Positions 1 to 12,049 of a stretch of DNA of 64,000 nucleotides are shown here, in pieces (the stretch's first letter is position 1; the number at the start of each line of letters is the position of its first letter). The notes below the pieces were generated by a model. The model was given only the letters and a program-made list of their open reading frames with translations, was not told where the DNA came from and did no database searches. The stretch comes from Sinotaia quadrata (taxonomy: Eukaryota; Mollusca; Gastropoda; Architaenioglossa; Viviparidae). A program made the translations under genes and the position numbers. The stretch lies in contig CM054181.1 in NCBI GenBank assembly GCA_028829895.1, positions 102,231,860 to 102,295,859 of the forward strand, in the 5' to 3' direction.

Positions 1-134
1 TAAATGTGAAGCCATTATTTAAAAACTGCAAGATAAGCAGTACACTCCAATGAAGATAACTAAAAGTTTTATAAAAAAACCTCTGTATAAACCTGGCTTT
101 GCCCTTCTGCTAAGCCAATGTGCTGTTTACTCAC

Positions 135-282
135 CTTGATCAATTTTTCAAAGTAGTAAACCTCCTGTTCCCAGCGCTCTAAAGTGATAAATTCTGTTTC
201 ATCATCATTTCGCATGCGCATCACCCCATTCTTGCTGATAGTACAATAATCAGGCTTGTAGAGATGTTCATGGTTGACAACT
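135..282 (-). CDS. DNAH6: DNAH6 coding exon 5
   Basis: This exon is 148 nt with acceptor ...tttctacag and donor gtgagt, ending in phase 0. It encodes VVNHEHLYKPDYCTISKNGV and ends YYFEKLIK. It aligns to the vertebrate DNAH6 segment KVVSYENINKNDYYTIS...WEQEYLYHREL. The next exon is outside the window. Confidence 0.86.
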
Positions 283-975
283 CTGTAGAAATAAAGTATG
301 AAAACTTATTCGTGTGCCAAAAATAAATTAAAAATTCACCACAAACCCCACATGATATATACCAACAAATCTCACACAGTCTCAAAGAGTAGATAAACTT
401 AATAAATTAATAAACTATAGCACAAAGTGTTAATGTTTTTGTTTATGTCTTGTCCCCAAATATTGCACTATATGCCAGTTGCCACTAAAAACTGTATTCA
501 GAGACCAAAGAAAAGATGGAATAATTTAAATAGTTTAAATATGGTGCATGATAGTGGGAAATGCTAATATATCACTTCCCAATTACAAATCAACATCTTG
601 AATGAGACCAACATGAACTGTTTGTTTTCCCATATTCCCAAATACTGTTCAACATGACTGCATGAAGTTTCTAACTTTAGTATCACTAAGAGTGAGATAG
701 AAAGGATGTTTCCAATGAAATGTCTAACTGATTACATGACATATCTAAATACAGTTTCACACTAGCAGTGAGATGTAGATGTTCATAGTGAAATATTTGG
801 CTGATTACAGATCAATAAATTCAGTCACTCTAACAGTGGGATATGCAAGAAGTCCCCAATGAACAGGAAACAGTTTCTGTCAGATGAATATACTATAGGA
901 GTCATGTATTTATAAGCCAATAGCCATAGGTCTGTGTGCACACATTACAGGCGTGCGCGTGCGTGCACACACACA

Positions 976-1029
<54 letters not shown>

Positions 1030-4000
1030 GGTAGCTCTTGACCTTTCCTTCCCTGAATTGTGCCAGTGGTTATATTCTAAAATAAAAATGAGGTTGAGAG
1101 CCTCTAAGTCCATCCCATGGTTACCTGTAAATGGAATGGATGTGAAAATGAAGGAGATTCCTTTACTAACTCCACAAACACACAATTGTGATGCAACGAG
1201 AGCAACAACCAATGCCTTCGACCCTGGATGGAAGAACTGACACAGGGGAAGATATACATTTAAATGCTAAGTTCTCCTAACAAAGTATTTGGCCAGTATT
1301 CACAAAATACTGGTATGTATGTTATTTCTCTCTTACAATCAGATTATGTTACACAAGTTGGGGTGGGGGAGTCAAAACACTCTTCTGTGTGACCACAAGA
1401 TAAACAAAAAATTATAGTCAGTTATAATTTTATTAGAACAATCTAAACAGCTCAAGAATCACCTACAAAAAAATAGACTTCATACCTTATCTTGGAAAAA
1501 GATTAAGACATTAAGAGTGAAAAGAAATGAAGTAAACAAACAGCAATATAGGAGGAAACTTTTAAATACACAATCCTGGCTTGAAGAAACATTTTACCCA
1601 AAGAGAAGCACTAATAAACAAAAACAACAACAACAACAACAAAATAGTACTAGAGGGACATCACTCATGGGATATGTCAATGAGCAAGCTTAATATTATT
1701 TACCTCCCCCTATGTGGGCAGAGGTGTATAAGCTCTTCACTCTTGACTCTGGTGTGCATGCATAACTCTCACAGTATGCTTAAACAGTTGTATGATTGAA
1801 AAACAAATCATAGTTAAATATTTATGATGTTTATTTTTCTTTTTTCTAGACCAATAAGTGTATTCATAATTAATCAGAGCATGAATAATTTTGATCTACT
1901 TTTATTGGATATAATAAACTTATTTATTGTTAACATATATTATTCTAAAGTAATCATTTGAATGATAAATGGACAGAGATTGTTGGGTCAATGACTCCTT
2001 ATATCATTATAATTTTTTTACTTTATTTCAAATTAAATAAATAATTGTAAGGAATGTAAGGAAGGGATATGAAGATAAGGGCTAAGAACAGGATGAATGA
2101 AATTCTATACTCACTTGAGATTGTAGTAATGGTAAAAGACAGATGATTTTGGTACTCCTGGACTCAAGTATAGGAAGCCCTTATCACCTCTGACAATGTC
2201 AATAATCTTGTGCATATCTTTCAAGCCCTCGTGTGACTCTTTAACTATCACAACACAATTATTAAAGCAGATATCTATTAGAGAATGTATTAGAACTTCT
2301 TGATCAAAACCCAAATTACATACATACTTGCAAACACCAACATTACATTACAAGAATATATACAAGAAGTGACCAATCAACAGCCATGAAGAATTACATA
2401 AATACATAACTTTCATTTTTGTCCTAATTCTGAAGACTTTAGTTTTTTTAGTTTTAAAATACTATTAATACTAATCTGCAGCAGCAGAAAAAATATAATA
2501 ATAAAAATCATTAACATCAGCAATCTTATTATAACATTATCATTAAAAAAAAAATCTGGGTTTTTAGTAAATGTTGAGCAATTTTTTTTTACATGATAAT
2601 ATATGTAATACAATGTTAATTACTTTAGATACTGTTTATGAAAAATATCTGCAAAATTTTATGATTAATTAAAGAGAAAAAATAATGTTTTTATAAACAA
2701 AAGAGAAGGCATACCACTTCTTACTAAAGAAAGGAATTTGAAATCAAAGAGGAACTCAGGATAGATCTTTATTTTGTATTATTTCATTTTCAAAAAACAA
2801 CCATTTGCACTTGACACTGAAACTACTAAAGTGTTAAATTTTTATTCATCAGTTATAACAAGACATTGTGCTAAACAAATAGGAAATACTCATGGGTATA
2901 TTATGAATCATATTTAATTTTTAGTTTAATTCAACAATACAGATAATTTATATTTTTGATTGTGCTCTTCAAGTACCACTGAATTTCTTTTTAATAATAG
3001 TAGTACTCCCGTATTTAGTCTAGTGCTGAATGTTTTTCATAATACAGGTAATTAAATAAGTGTGAAAGGAAGTATTTTAAAAAGATAACTGTCTAAGAGA
3101 AAGCAAGTATCCATGAGCAGACCTTGTTAGCATCTAGAGCCCTCTATTCATTAAAACTGGATGTTGTTCTAGCCTCTGACAAGTAACAGTAGCATTGGAC
3201 TCATCACTAATCCCTAATGTATACAACCCACACACATGCAAGCCAAATTTATGAATGGAGGTGAAAACTAAATATTTAATGTATAACAAAACCCCGGAAA
3301 ATGTATGATGCATGAGTCATTTGATTAGAAACTAATGTTGCAAGTCAAAGACAAATCTTAAATTAATTTTCTACAATCTGCACTACCTAAAAATGTCTTG
3401 AGAAAAGAAGTCTGATTGAAGATGTGGAGAAATTTGGCTGATTACATATCAATAAATTCATAAAATTTATGTATAAAGTCAAACTGACTTACAAAAAGAA
3501 GAGTGACTGCTTAGGAAAAGAATTCTAAGTCTTCAAAAAATGCGTTATCCCTTTTTGCAGAAAGGCATGAGAAATATACTGCTAAAAGTATGAAAGAATA
3601 TAATTGTAAGTTATAATATAATGTTTTATTCTAGCATGTATTTCTTAAGCAGAATGCTAGAATAGTGAATATATATAACCAGGAATTAGTCATGCAGATT
3701 GTATTCAAACCCATCTATTTATAACATGATAATTAAACTGTAATAAATAATATTGCAGCTTTGGGGGTTCAGACTCAAGGGGTGGGTCTGATACCAAGTG
3801 TTCAAGATAAATGCCACATCATTTCAGTGAGTAAGCTAAGAGACAGCTGAAACAGACAACAGAGGGTCATCACACACAGTGCTGTCTTAACATATGGGCA
3901 TGCTGGGCAGTTGCCCAGGGGCCCCATGCTAGTCTATTTCTGTTGTGACTTGCTGTCAATTTTTATTCCAGTGAGTAGATGTGTAGGTAGGGGTCCCAGT

Positions 4001-7000
4001 GCACTGCTTTGCCCATGGGTCTATAATGCTGTTAAGCTGACCCTGATCACATGTTTACCAGAAGTGTATTGCAACAGGCAGTCGTATGTAAATTAAATTG
4101 CCCTAAACTTACACTGGAAAAGTATGATCCTTCATAAACAGACTCAATAAAGAAAAGACATATTAGTTATTGATTTATAAGCCAAGAATGCTGCACAAGA
4201 AGAGATGAGTATCACTACAAAAGAAATGTCACTGAACTGTAGAGAACATTGATTTTTATAACAGGGTTGTTGTCTAATATCCTGGGATGAAATAGCAATG
4301 TGTAATACTAAAATTGCTGTAATAATAAGTAATTCCTTTCCTTTTCTTATAATATAAATCTTTCATTAATTTTCATTCACTTCTTGTTCAATTTTTTATC
4401 ATCCTCATTTTATGTAAAATTCATATCATAATGTACACATTGTTTTGTCTTGTTATATATTTGTAGGTTAGAAAATCTGTCTGGGAGCCTTGACAACAAT
4501 CCACTGGCAATCCACTACAAGAGACACAAGGTCAATCTTTAATTTTCATTAATTAGGATGACCTATAAACATATAAACATGCAAGAAAATATCACTTTTC
4601 CCCACTGGCACTTGTATTCACATTTCATTACTATCTATAAATGTCTCTTTTGCTTTCACATTAGTCTCTGTACCTTGTTTCTGCCTAAGGTTCATGCACA
4701 GGTCCATAAATAATTGGTTAGATTTACATAAAATGGACACTGGTTGGAAAATATTTAGACAATAATGAAATTGTGTGAAGTGATTGTGAAGAAGATGAAG
4801 AAGTTGTAGAAATAACAACCATTATCAGCCATGTTGAAGCTGACATTTTTCTTTTAAGCATACTGAATGATTTGAGGCACAGTGAGAAACAGAGAAAAAG
4901 TGTTACTTGTACATAAAATTCATATCATAACCTCCCAAGATTCTAAAGGAAAATGGAAACAACAGAAAATAACAACCATTTTAAGAAAAATAATGTATAT
5001 AGTGCAAAACAAAGAGATACATTTACCTATAATTATAAATAAGTTCTAAGAACAAGTATGAAAATACAAATATATTTTGATGACTTGTAACGTTAATGGC
5101 CATAAATTTTATTGTCCATCTATTCTCATATTTGTTATGGCACCAATCCTAATCAATGGCAGATAACTGAAGACAGACAGACAGAGAGATAAATTGATAA
5201 AGTTTAAAAACCTACATTTTCATTTTATAGCTGTGATTTCAGAAAAAAAAAAGAAAGCAAAATGTCAAAATGCTTACATTTGGGCTTTGTGACAGCCGGG
5301 GCAGTTGGTTCCTGAACATGTATTTTCCCCTTGGGTGATGAAGGCTTGGGGATCTCTTCACGAGGCGAAGGTAATTTTGCTACCAGAGCATCCTACAGCA
5401 AATTTTAAATAAAACAACATTACTGAGACAGGGTTTCCATTACTGAAGTTTGAATGTGAAAATTTACTGTGTTGCATAAAAAAAGCTGTCTTCTTAGATT
5501 TAGGTCTTAGTCTTTTATACCAACTAATTAGTTTATCACTTTTCATTCAGATGAGGTCAACTTTAAAGGCTCCCTTTGAAACTAAGGAATTTTTAAAATG
5601 TCAGATTGTAAGATTAAGCTTTTACAGTCTATTTCACCACTTACTTAAGTTGGGGTATTAAAAGTTTATGTATGTAGATTGCAGTCACATAAGGGAATAA
5701 ATCCAAACTATTTCTGCCCTCTTTCCAGGAAAGATATATAAATATAATCAGACATTGTCGTCTTGACTAAAGCAATTCATTGGGGAGCTATAAACAGACA
5801 TCTTGGCTAAAGCAATTCATTAGGGAGCCATAAACACTCATTGTCTTTGTCTACATCAGAGGTCGGCAAACTTTTTGGACTACTAGGCCATTTTAGGAGG
5901 TCAAAAAGGCACACTAAGCCAGAAATGGTCAAAAGTACACCATTACTAAGTGACAATGTTTTGTGTAAGTCCAGTGCCTTTAATTCAATATCAAAGAGTG
6001 CTTGAGTGACAACGTTTTGTTTAAGTCAATTATTATCAATTCAATATCAAAGAGTGCCCGAGTGACAATGTTTTGAGTAAGTCAAGTGCTATCAATTCAA
6101 TATCAAAGAATGCTTGAGTGACAATGTTTTGTGTAAGTCAAGTGTTATCAAGTAAATATCAAAAAGTGCTTGTGTAACAATGTTTTGACTAAGTCTGGTG
6201 CATTCAATTCAATATGAAATGGTGCTTGAGTGACAATGTTTTGTGAAGTTAAGTATTATTAATTCAATATCAAAGAGTGTTTTTGAGTGGCATTGTTCTG
6301 TTTTAATCAAGTGTTATCAATATTAAAGAGTGCATGAGTACAATGTTGTGCTTTAGTTAAGTCTCTATAACTTCAATACAAAAAAAAAGTGTTGTGCTGA
6401 GAATGCTGTGATTTACTTAAGTAAAAGTGCTTAAGTTCTCTCTGATTCATCTTCATCCGTTCTGTGAATAATGAAAATATTGAAATCTTGTACAAACATG
6501 TTTTTTTTTTCCTTTGCTTCTTCATATTACAACTATGACTGCAAAATCTCCAGTAAATATCAAAACATCTCACAGTATTGATTAAACTTATTTTCATGGC
6601 TAATTTAAGCTTTCCTCTTAGTAATATAATGATTTGTTTATTTAGATAAATTGCTATTTTAATAAAGATTCATTCGCTATTGCACAGTGCTTCTAAAATA
6701 GTGCTACTATTGAAGAAGATTAAAAATTCCATTGTACAGTAAGTAATTAAAAAGCCAATAAGCTATTATAAATATTTTTTTGAATACTAAGCTAATTACA
6801 GACCTGTTTTTGCTGAAGTTCAAGTGGAAGTTCAGGCAATGGTGAAATAAGATGTGTACGCTCTAGTGGCTCAACAGCTCCCTGTCGCTTCATACGTTTG
6901 GCTTCAGGTTCATCAGTGCGATGAGTTTCAAGGGCTTCTTTGTACTTGTTCTGGATGAATGCTGGTTGGTTGCATTCTTGGTACTTTTGAAGGCAAGGCT

Positions 7001-10000
7001 GCAATTGACCAGAATGCATTTAAAATATAACAATATAATGGTTTGGGCCATTTAACAGTTAGTGGATAGAGGTGGATTGGGGGTTGACTTTCAACTTTCT
7101 TTGTCCTTACATATATGTTAGTTGGTATATTTATAAAATTGTGCCTCTTCCATTCCTTCACACCTTTCTGTACTTTTGTTTATGTCCTTTTGAAACTCTC
7201 ATTAAAAAAAATATATTCTTTTTTGCCTTTTCTCTCCAATCTTTAGTATCTGTCTGTCAGTTAATTAATGTGGCTTGCACCAGATGGCATGACCACTAGA
7301 TGAGGTACTTAGATTGTGAATAGGTTATGAATTTGATGAAATTATATTTGCTTAGTTTATGAGAGCCTGAGCTTCTATGTTAAATAAATAAGGATTCTTT
7401 AATTGCCATCAATGACAGGTGTGGGGTCTTGAAAAAAATATGTAAATAAAAAACCAATTGTTGGTTGGGGGTCTTGGAACTTGATATTTTTAATTAGTGA
7501 ATAAAAGGGATAAAGCATAACTTCTCTTGTCTGCAAATAATAAAAGTGAGGGGTGAATCATTACGAAATGAAAACATGAATAATTATGACATACAGGCCT
7601 GCAAAGTAAAAATTTAAAATAAAAACAAATCCCAAACAAATAAAGAAATAGTCCTTAAAATAAACTGGCATTGAAGATCAAAGATCTCATGTTATCATTT
7701 GTCTACAAATGCTAAATATGATTAGAAAATTGCCAAATATGAAATACATCTCATTGAATTAGCATTTTTAAAACTTAGTAAAAATAAGTAAATAATATAA
7801 TTTCTGAACATAATCAAATAGCAATAAAGTAAATCCTCCACATTCACAACTTCAACCTTTGCAAATCTGCAAACAATCTTACACATATATCTAATCACAT
7901 TTTTTACTACATGGTCTTGCAAATTTTAAATGTGCTGATGACAAGATGGTGCTTTATAGCTAAGATGGAAGCTTTTTATACAGATAAACTTATACTACCT
8001 TCTCTTCTACTTCAATCTATGACCTGTGTGTCCTGGTGATGTCATGACATTGATTCTGTGGCAGAGTAAATTTGCCTATCCCTAATTCTAATCTTAATAA
8101 TTATATATTATTGCCAATGTCAATATGACATGACTTGGGCACTGTTTATGATGATACTTTTGTGACAGAGTTGGAGTAACCAACTCAGGTAGAGAATATG
8201 CTATAACTTGCTGATGCAATCAAAACCAGTTCCAAGCAGATGAAAAGTTTTTCTGACTAATAGTCTCACACTTGTTCATAAAAGCTTTATCCAATGGGGA
8301 TGGACTGAAAGTTATCATGTTGAAGAAAGTTTTATATTCTAATCACTTTGATTTTGACATAAATCAAGTCTGGTCATAAAGGTGATATTTAGGTAAGTTA
8401 TGGTAAGTTAACTGACTGATTAAGAAAGAATGGACTTTGAAATAGGTTGTACATGTTTGCTATTGATCTATGATTTGAACTGGAGAATGTTTATGTAATT
8501 GAACCATTATTTATATGTTAATTAGTTTGATTACATTGTACATTATACTTTTGAATTTTGATCAATGCTATATTTCTTATGCTGCATGTGTATTGGGCTA
8601 ATGAATATTGTTGCAGGATTTGTAAGCTGAGAATGTGTGTAAGAGAGGAGTTTAGAGATGAAATAAGCCTGAAATTTAGCAATGCCTTAATATGACTTTT
8701 GCAGAAGGGAGCATGCCATTTTTTTTTGTTTTGTAACCTTGTATTCACTTCAGACTAGAGTGACTACTGTACTCTACCAGATCACATTTGGTGGGTGTAT
8801 CCAACGATGTAAGCATGTTGCTATAAGATGATTCCTGTGAATTCTGTTCGAGAGCCAATTTGGTGGAAATTGAGGCTTTAGTTTGGTCTCAAGAATTCAT
8901 GAAAGTTTCTTGAACATTCCTTGTGGTGTGCTGAGTAGCACACATGAAGATTTGGGAACATTCTTCTTGATATGCTTGATAGCACATATGAAGTACTGGA
9001 TGATTCTCCATGGTGAATTTTGTGAGAGTATCAAAGATACTAGAACAGTTGTGTAATGTGCCTAGAAGGGGTATGCTGGACCATAATCTAAACAAGAAAG
9101 ACAGTATCTTGTTGCAAACTGAGTGATTGTGAACAAGTGATAGTGATAGCTGTCATCATTAAAAAAATTATGTACACTGACTATAATTATCTCTCTAAAG
9201 CTCTGCTCTCATTTCCATGATGAAACCATATCTATGAACTTGATTATATATCTATGTTAATTTGACTGCTGATGTCTATGCTAGGATAAATTGAATGAGA
9301 GTCTAATGTTTAATCAAACATTGTTGTGAAGTGACGTAAATGTCAATACTCTTTTGATTATATTCATATGTTGTATATTTGATTGTTGACTTAATAAATT
9401 TATTGTTAAATTTATTAACCTTCTTGCATATACATGTATATTAAACTTTATGTTGGAGTAATAGGGGTGGATGGGAGCTCATTAAAAATAAATAAAAGAG
9501 GTTTTTTATTATTCCTTTAGTAAGAAGTTTCCACCTGCAGAACATTATGTGACAGCAAAATGTCTGTCTTGTTATTGTGTAAAAGTATAGTTTTACAACA
9601 CCCTTATAATCCACCAAGTAAGAGATACTTTGGTCTTGTGGGAGAATTATTAAGAACTATAAATTAAGATTCTCAGTCACTTGTAATTAGTTATTGTTAT
9701 TAATTAATAAATAAAAATCATAATGAGTGAAGGGTGCCCAGAGATGTCACAGATTCTTTATTTTTAATTACAAAAGTAGAACTAACAAACCACAACACTT
9801 ATTAAACATTCTGAGATTTTTGCTCCTTTGTTTTGTTGGGTTTTTTTTAATCTCTAAAAGACTTTGCACCTGTCAAATAGTTAGGAGTGCCATTGAAATT
9901 AATTATGCAAAGGTAGTGATGGACTAGCTTCAAAGATTTATAATTGTTGGATTACCTTGTTGTAGAACATTGGCTATGTGTAGAGATTATTTCTAGTCTT

Positions 10001-10703
10001 GTATTACTTTTGATCCTAATATCTAAGAAATAAACTAATTATAAATGTTGTGTATACAAATCTGCCGTCACCAGAGACTAACCTGCACAGTACATAATTC
10101 TGATTGTCAAAAATTGCTGTTGTTGTACAGTATAGTGTCACAGATGGCTCTTCACTTTCTCAAATTTGTTGTATTTAATTGTACAAGAATGCATGTAAAT
10201 CAGTTACTGATATATAGTTGCACTCACTGTATTTTGCTGTGACATAAATATAAGACCATTTTCTCCATTGAATTATTGTCTCAATATTTACAAATTCTAT
10301 ATTTGAGTGAATTTACAAGAACATAACTCTCATGAATGTGGATGGATTAGTAAACTCATAAAATTATAATGTCCATAGTATTTACCAAAGGTTCAATCCT
10401 GGGCCCAATAGGTGCTGTCATGCGTTTTGCCTGATTTTGAGTAACACCTTTAAAGCGAAGTGCATGAGGATTAAATGATGTCTGCAAGGGTGCTTTAAAA
10501 TATAATCTTGCTTTCAGCTTGTCTCCCATCATTGAACTTGAGGGTCCACTCATTTCCACATCCTGTGACTGCTGATTGGCTGATGTATGGCCATTTGTTA
10601 AATGTCCATTCATCTGAGGGTGGTCATTTGTTAAATGGCCATTCACCTGAGGGTGGTCTTTTGTTAAATGGCCATTCACCTGAGGTTTATGGCCTGATGC
10701 CAT
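135..10703 (-). CDS. DNAH6: Axonemal dynein heavy chain 6, N-terminal part (5 coding exons, gene continues off the left edge)
   Basis: Dynein heavy chain 6 is a motor subunit of single-headed inner-arm dyneins in motile cilia and flagella. Seen here are five minus-strand exons, 10703-10386, 6998-6804, 5392-5278, 2244-2115 and 282-135, all with GT/AG borders and compatible phases, giving 302 codons. Only the poorly conserved N-terminal tail region lies in the window; the AAA+ motor of this roughly 4,000-residue family is outside. The family match is my recall of vertebrate DNAH6: the stretches EPLPCLQKYQECNQPAFI, GFLYLSPGVPKSSV, YYNLKVVNHEHL and ITLERWEQEVYYFEKL line up in order with its N terminus, without large gaps. 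DNAH1, 3, 7 and 12 tails did not fit. The start is the first ATG of the repeat-bearing exon; an upstream coding exon cannot be excluded, since an AG acceptor abuts this ATG. Confidence 0.85.
283..2114. other. DNAH6 intron 4
   Basis: AT-rich intron. It holds a (CA)n microsatellite at about 966-1024 and a short (AAC)n run near 1622-1641. I see no coding sequence; ORFs over the CA tract are translations of the repeat. Confidence 0.75.
966..1024. repeat. (CA)n microsatellite
   Basis: A CA dinucleotide run with one interruption (ATACAC near 980), lying in DNAH6 intron 4. It is flanked on the left by gcgtgcgcgtgcgtg. Confidence 0.97.
2115..2244 (-). CDS. DNAH6: DNAH6 coding exon 4
   Basis: This exon is 130 nt, from phase 1 to phase 2. 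The acceptor ends ...gtgatag and the donor is gtgagt. It encodes KESHEGLKDMHKIIDIVRGD, then GFLYLSPGVPKSSVFYHYYN. The GFLY-PxVPxSS-YNLK pattern is the clearest DNAH6 hallmark in the window. The acceptor was chosen because it completes the split codon of exon 3 in frame. Confidence 0.85.
2245..5277. other. DNAH6 intron 3
   Basis: AT-rich intron of about 3.0 kb. The only recognisable item is a possible DNA-transposon end near 3877. The rest shows nothing I can assign. Confidence 0.7.
3877..4090. mobile_element. Possible hAT-like DNA transposon end
   Basis: The sequence from CAGTGCTGTCTTAAC into GGGCAGTTGCCCAGGGGCCC resembles the terminal sequence of a common class of animal DNA transposons, in which a CAGTG start is followed by a palindromic TGGGCA-GT-TGCCCA and a run of G and C. 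The other end was not found, so the right limit is nominal. Confidence 0.35.
5278..5392 (-). CDS. DNAH6: DNAH6 coding exon 3
   Basis: This exon is 115 nt, from phase 0 to phase 1, with acceptor ...gctgtag and donor gtaagc. It encodes DALVAKLPSPREEIPKPSSP and continues to AVTKPK. It is proline- and lysine-rich with weak conservation, so the call rests mainly on reading-frame fit between well-matched exons 2 and 4. Confidence 0.72.
5757..5840. repeat. Short tandem duplication (2 copies, about 48 bp)
   Basis: Two adjacent copies share cttg-ctaaagcaattcatt followed by ggggagctataaaca or agggagccataaaca. They lie directly before the hAT-type terminus at 5857. Confidence 0.7.
5857..5950 (+). mobile_element. 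hAT transposon 5' terminus
   Basis: CAGAGGTCGGCAAACTTTTT at 5857 is a near-canonical terminal inverted repeat of Charlie-type hAT elements, followed by the usual GGxCxxxTAGGCCA-like subterminal sequence. I did not find the partner end, so this is an old or truncated copy. A 56-bp minisatellite begins right after it. Confidence 0.65.
5949..6395. repeat. 56-bp minisatellite, about 8 copies
   Basis: The unit begins tgacaatgttttgtgtaagt and ends caatatcaaagagtgcttga. Anchors lie at 5951, 6007, 6063, 6119, 6174, 6231, 6288 and about 6338, giving spacings of 50-57 bp. Divergence grows toward the right end. It is adjacent to the hAT terminus and may be internal to that element. Confidence 0.85.
6804..6998 (-). 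CDS. DNAH6: DNAH6 coding exon 2
   Basis: This exon is 195 nt (65 codons), phase 0 to 0. The acceptor is ...aattgcag and the donor follows CAG as gtctgt. It reads PCLQKYQECNQPAFIQNKYK and ends ELPLELQQKQ. The join to exon 1 gives EPL-PCLQKY, matching the EPLPVLKVY stretch I recall from vertebrate DNAH6. Confidence 0.85.
6999..10385. other. DNAH6 intron 1
   Basis: This 3.4-kb intron is half filled by the dispersed repeat copy at about 8050-9728. I see no further coding exon in it. Confidence 0.7.
8050..9728 (+). repeat. Dispersed repeat family, copy A (about 1.7 kb)
   Basis: This copy shares an ordered series of motifs with three other copies in the window: aatttgcctatccct, gttggagtaa-caactcagg, cttgctgatg-aatc, aatcactttgaattt, gttaactgactgatt and tgtattgggctaat. 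Copies A and B also share a distal part (gacttaataaatttattgtt, ggatggg, taagaagtt-cacct, attatgtgacag and a matching terminal stretch). No conserved ORF is evident, so this looks like a non-autonomous element of unknown class. Confidence 0.75.
10386..10703 (-). CDS. DNAH6: DNAH6 coding exon 1
   Basis: This exon encodes 106 residues beginning MASGHKPQ and ending PRIEPL, followed by donor gtaaat with phase 0. Near the start are three 11-residue repeats of the form PQVNGHLTxDH, from a 33-bp DNA repeat. They are hydrophilic and probably disordered. The end of the exon (LRFKGVTQNQ to IEPL) resembles the vertebrate DNAH6 N terminus. On the coding strand the ATG directly follows a TAG, so the preceding AG could be an acceptor for an upstream noncoding exon. 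Confidence 0.82.
10590..10690 (-). repeat. 33-bp tandem repeat inside the DNAH6 coding exon
   Basis: Three copies of a 33-bp unit, in frame, encode PQVNGHLTKDH, PQVNGHLTNDH and PQMNGHLTNGH. The copies differ by only a few bases, so the repeat is probably young and copy number may vary between individuals. Confidence 0.85.
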
Positions 10704-11329
10704 CTATTTTAAATGTAAAACAAACAAAAATTTACATTGTATGTTTAAAGGGAAAAAAATATTGCATTCCAAAAATCATAACCTTTAAATAATTAAATAT
10801 CAGTAAAACTTGTGAAATATCTTCTGTAATGAATATGACAGAATGAATATTGAACATGACAAAATATTTAAGTACATTAAAGGGAATGAAATGTATATTT
10901 TATGAATAACATGGGGCAAACACAATAATCTAAATTTCAAAAATAAACCTTGGAATGACCATAACCAATTTTCAAGAATAAATTTTTGTTAAAATTAAAA
11001 TACATAGTATTACGACGTAATGGCACTAAGGTAAATAGTCATTTACAATATAAAACAAACATTATACTATTTATAGAGAACATTTTTTTTTAAAGTATTT
11101 TTCGAATCTACTTTAATGAAGCATTCTGCATATACAGAAAGGTAATTTACAATAAGTATTCACTAATACTTCTTATGCGAAATTTTAAAAACAATGGCAA
11201 ATAATAAAATAAATAAATAATAAGTTTTCATGTAAGTGGACATGGGAGAGAGCCAAAAAAAAGAGATGACATTCAACTTCAGTAAATTACTTTTACACTG
11301 AAAATAAATGCTAATCATTTACTCCACCT
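10704..11329. other. DNAH6 5' leader or first intron
   Basis: AT-rich stretch between the DNAH6 ATG and the CpG-containing putative promoter. An AG directly before the ATG on the minus strand makes a spliced 5' leader plausible. No coding sequence is recognised. Confidence 0.5.
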
Positions 11330-11530
11330 TTTACGACTGGCTATGCGTTGTTAATGTGTGAAAGCCAGTATCTGTTAAGAGTCACTTTCTTGAAACAGTT
11401 CATGAAATATGCATCTCGCAATTTAGCGTTGCACGCAAACCATCGTCCGCCATAGTGGTTGCTTTGATTGCTTGGCAACAATGACGGAAACAGCCGAAGC
11501 TTACGGAATACTTTCGGAATATATCTGCAT
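11330..11530 (-). promoter_or_regulatory. Probable DNAH6 promoter / 5' leader with X-box-like sites
   Basis: This CpG-containing patch in AT-rich DNA lies about 0.7 kb upstream of the DNAH6 ATG. It holds two imperfect palindromes resembling the RFX X-box: GATTGCTTGGCAAC at 11466-11479 (11 of 14 positions fit GTHNYYATRRNAAC, right half perfect) and GTTGCACGCAAAC at 11428-11440. RFX factors are known regulators of ciliary genes. On the minus strand a short open frame, ATGGCGGACGATGG followed by a stop 18 codons on, could be a uORF in the leader. The start site itself is not visible. Confidence 0.45.
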
Positions 11531-12049
11531 AAAATAAATTAAGGAAAATATTTCAATCAGTAGATTGAAAGAATTAAATAATTTTGATTGTTTATTAAGA
11601 AAATAAAATAATAAGAAATAACTATCAAGTTTTATATATTGGTAATTGTGGATTGGAAGATTGTTAAGAATTTACTTTGGACCCTTGTTCAAGGTCGCTT
11701 CTAGTACTTAAAAAATAAATAAACAAACACACAAAAAATATTTAACAGAGCTATTTTCATTGAAAGCGTCATTATCTGAGTGCTTTTAAACTTTATAGAT
11801 TCTTTTTATGTGCAATTCACCTTGAAGACATATATACCTGCGATCACGTTGTGTGTATATAATTCAGTTCAGTTTATAGACAATTGTGTTTGAGTTTTTT
11901 AATACAAGATTATTGTGAAAATTGTGAAAGTTAATGACAAATTTTTATCATCGTGTATTTTTACTATTTACTGCAAGAAAATACAAACTGTTATAAGATT
12001 CTATAATTACCTAACATATTAACCTGTCGTTTGGTTGTAAACTTACCCT

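Larger units (their letters stand above)
5393..6803. other. DNAH6 intron 2
   Basis: This intron contains the 48-bp duplication, the hAT terminus and the 56-bp minisatellite described separately. The remaining 0.4 kb before exon 2 is plain AT-rich DNA. Confidence 0.75.

Noticed and set aside
910..1240. ORFs of 95-100 codons on both strands
   Set aside because: They run across the (CA)n microsatellite and encode His-Thr or Cys-Val runs; no gene features.
11481..11537. Plus-strand short frame MTETAEAYGILSEYICIK near the DNAH6 promoter
   Set aside because: It stops after 18 codons with no GT donor inside, so it is not a convincing first coding exon.
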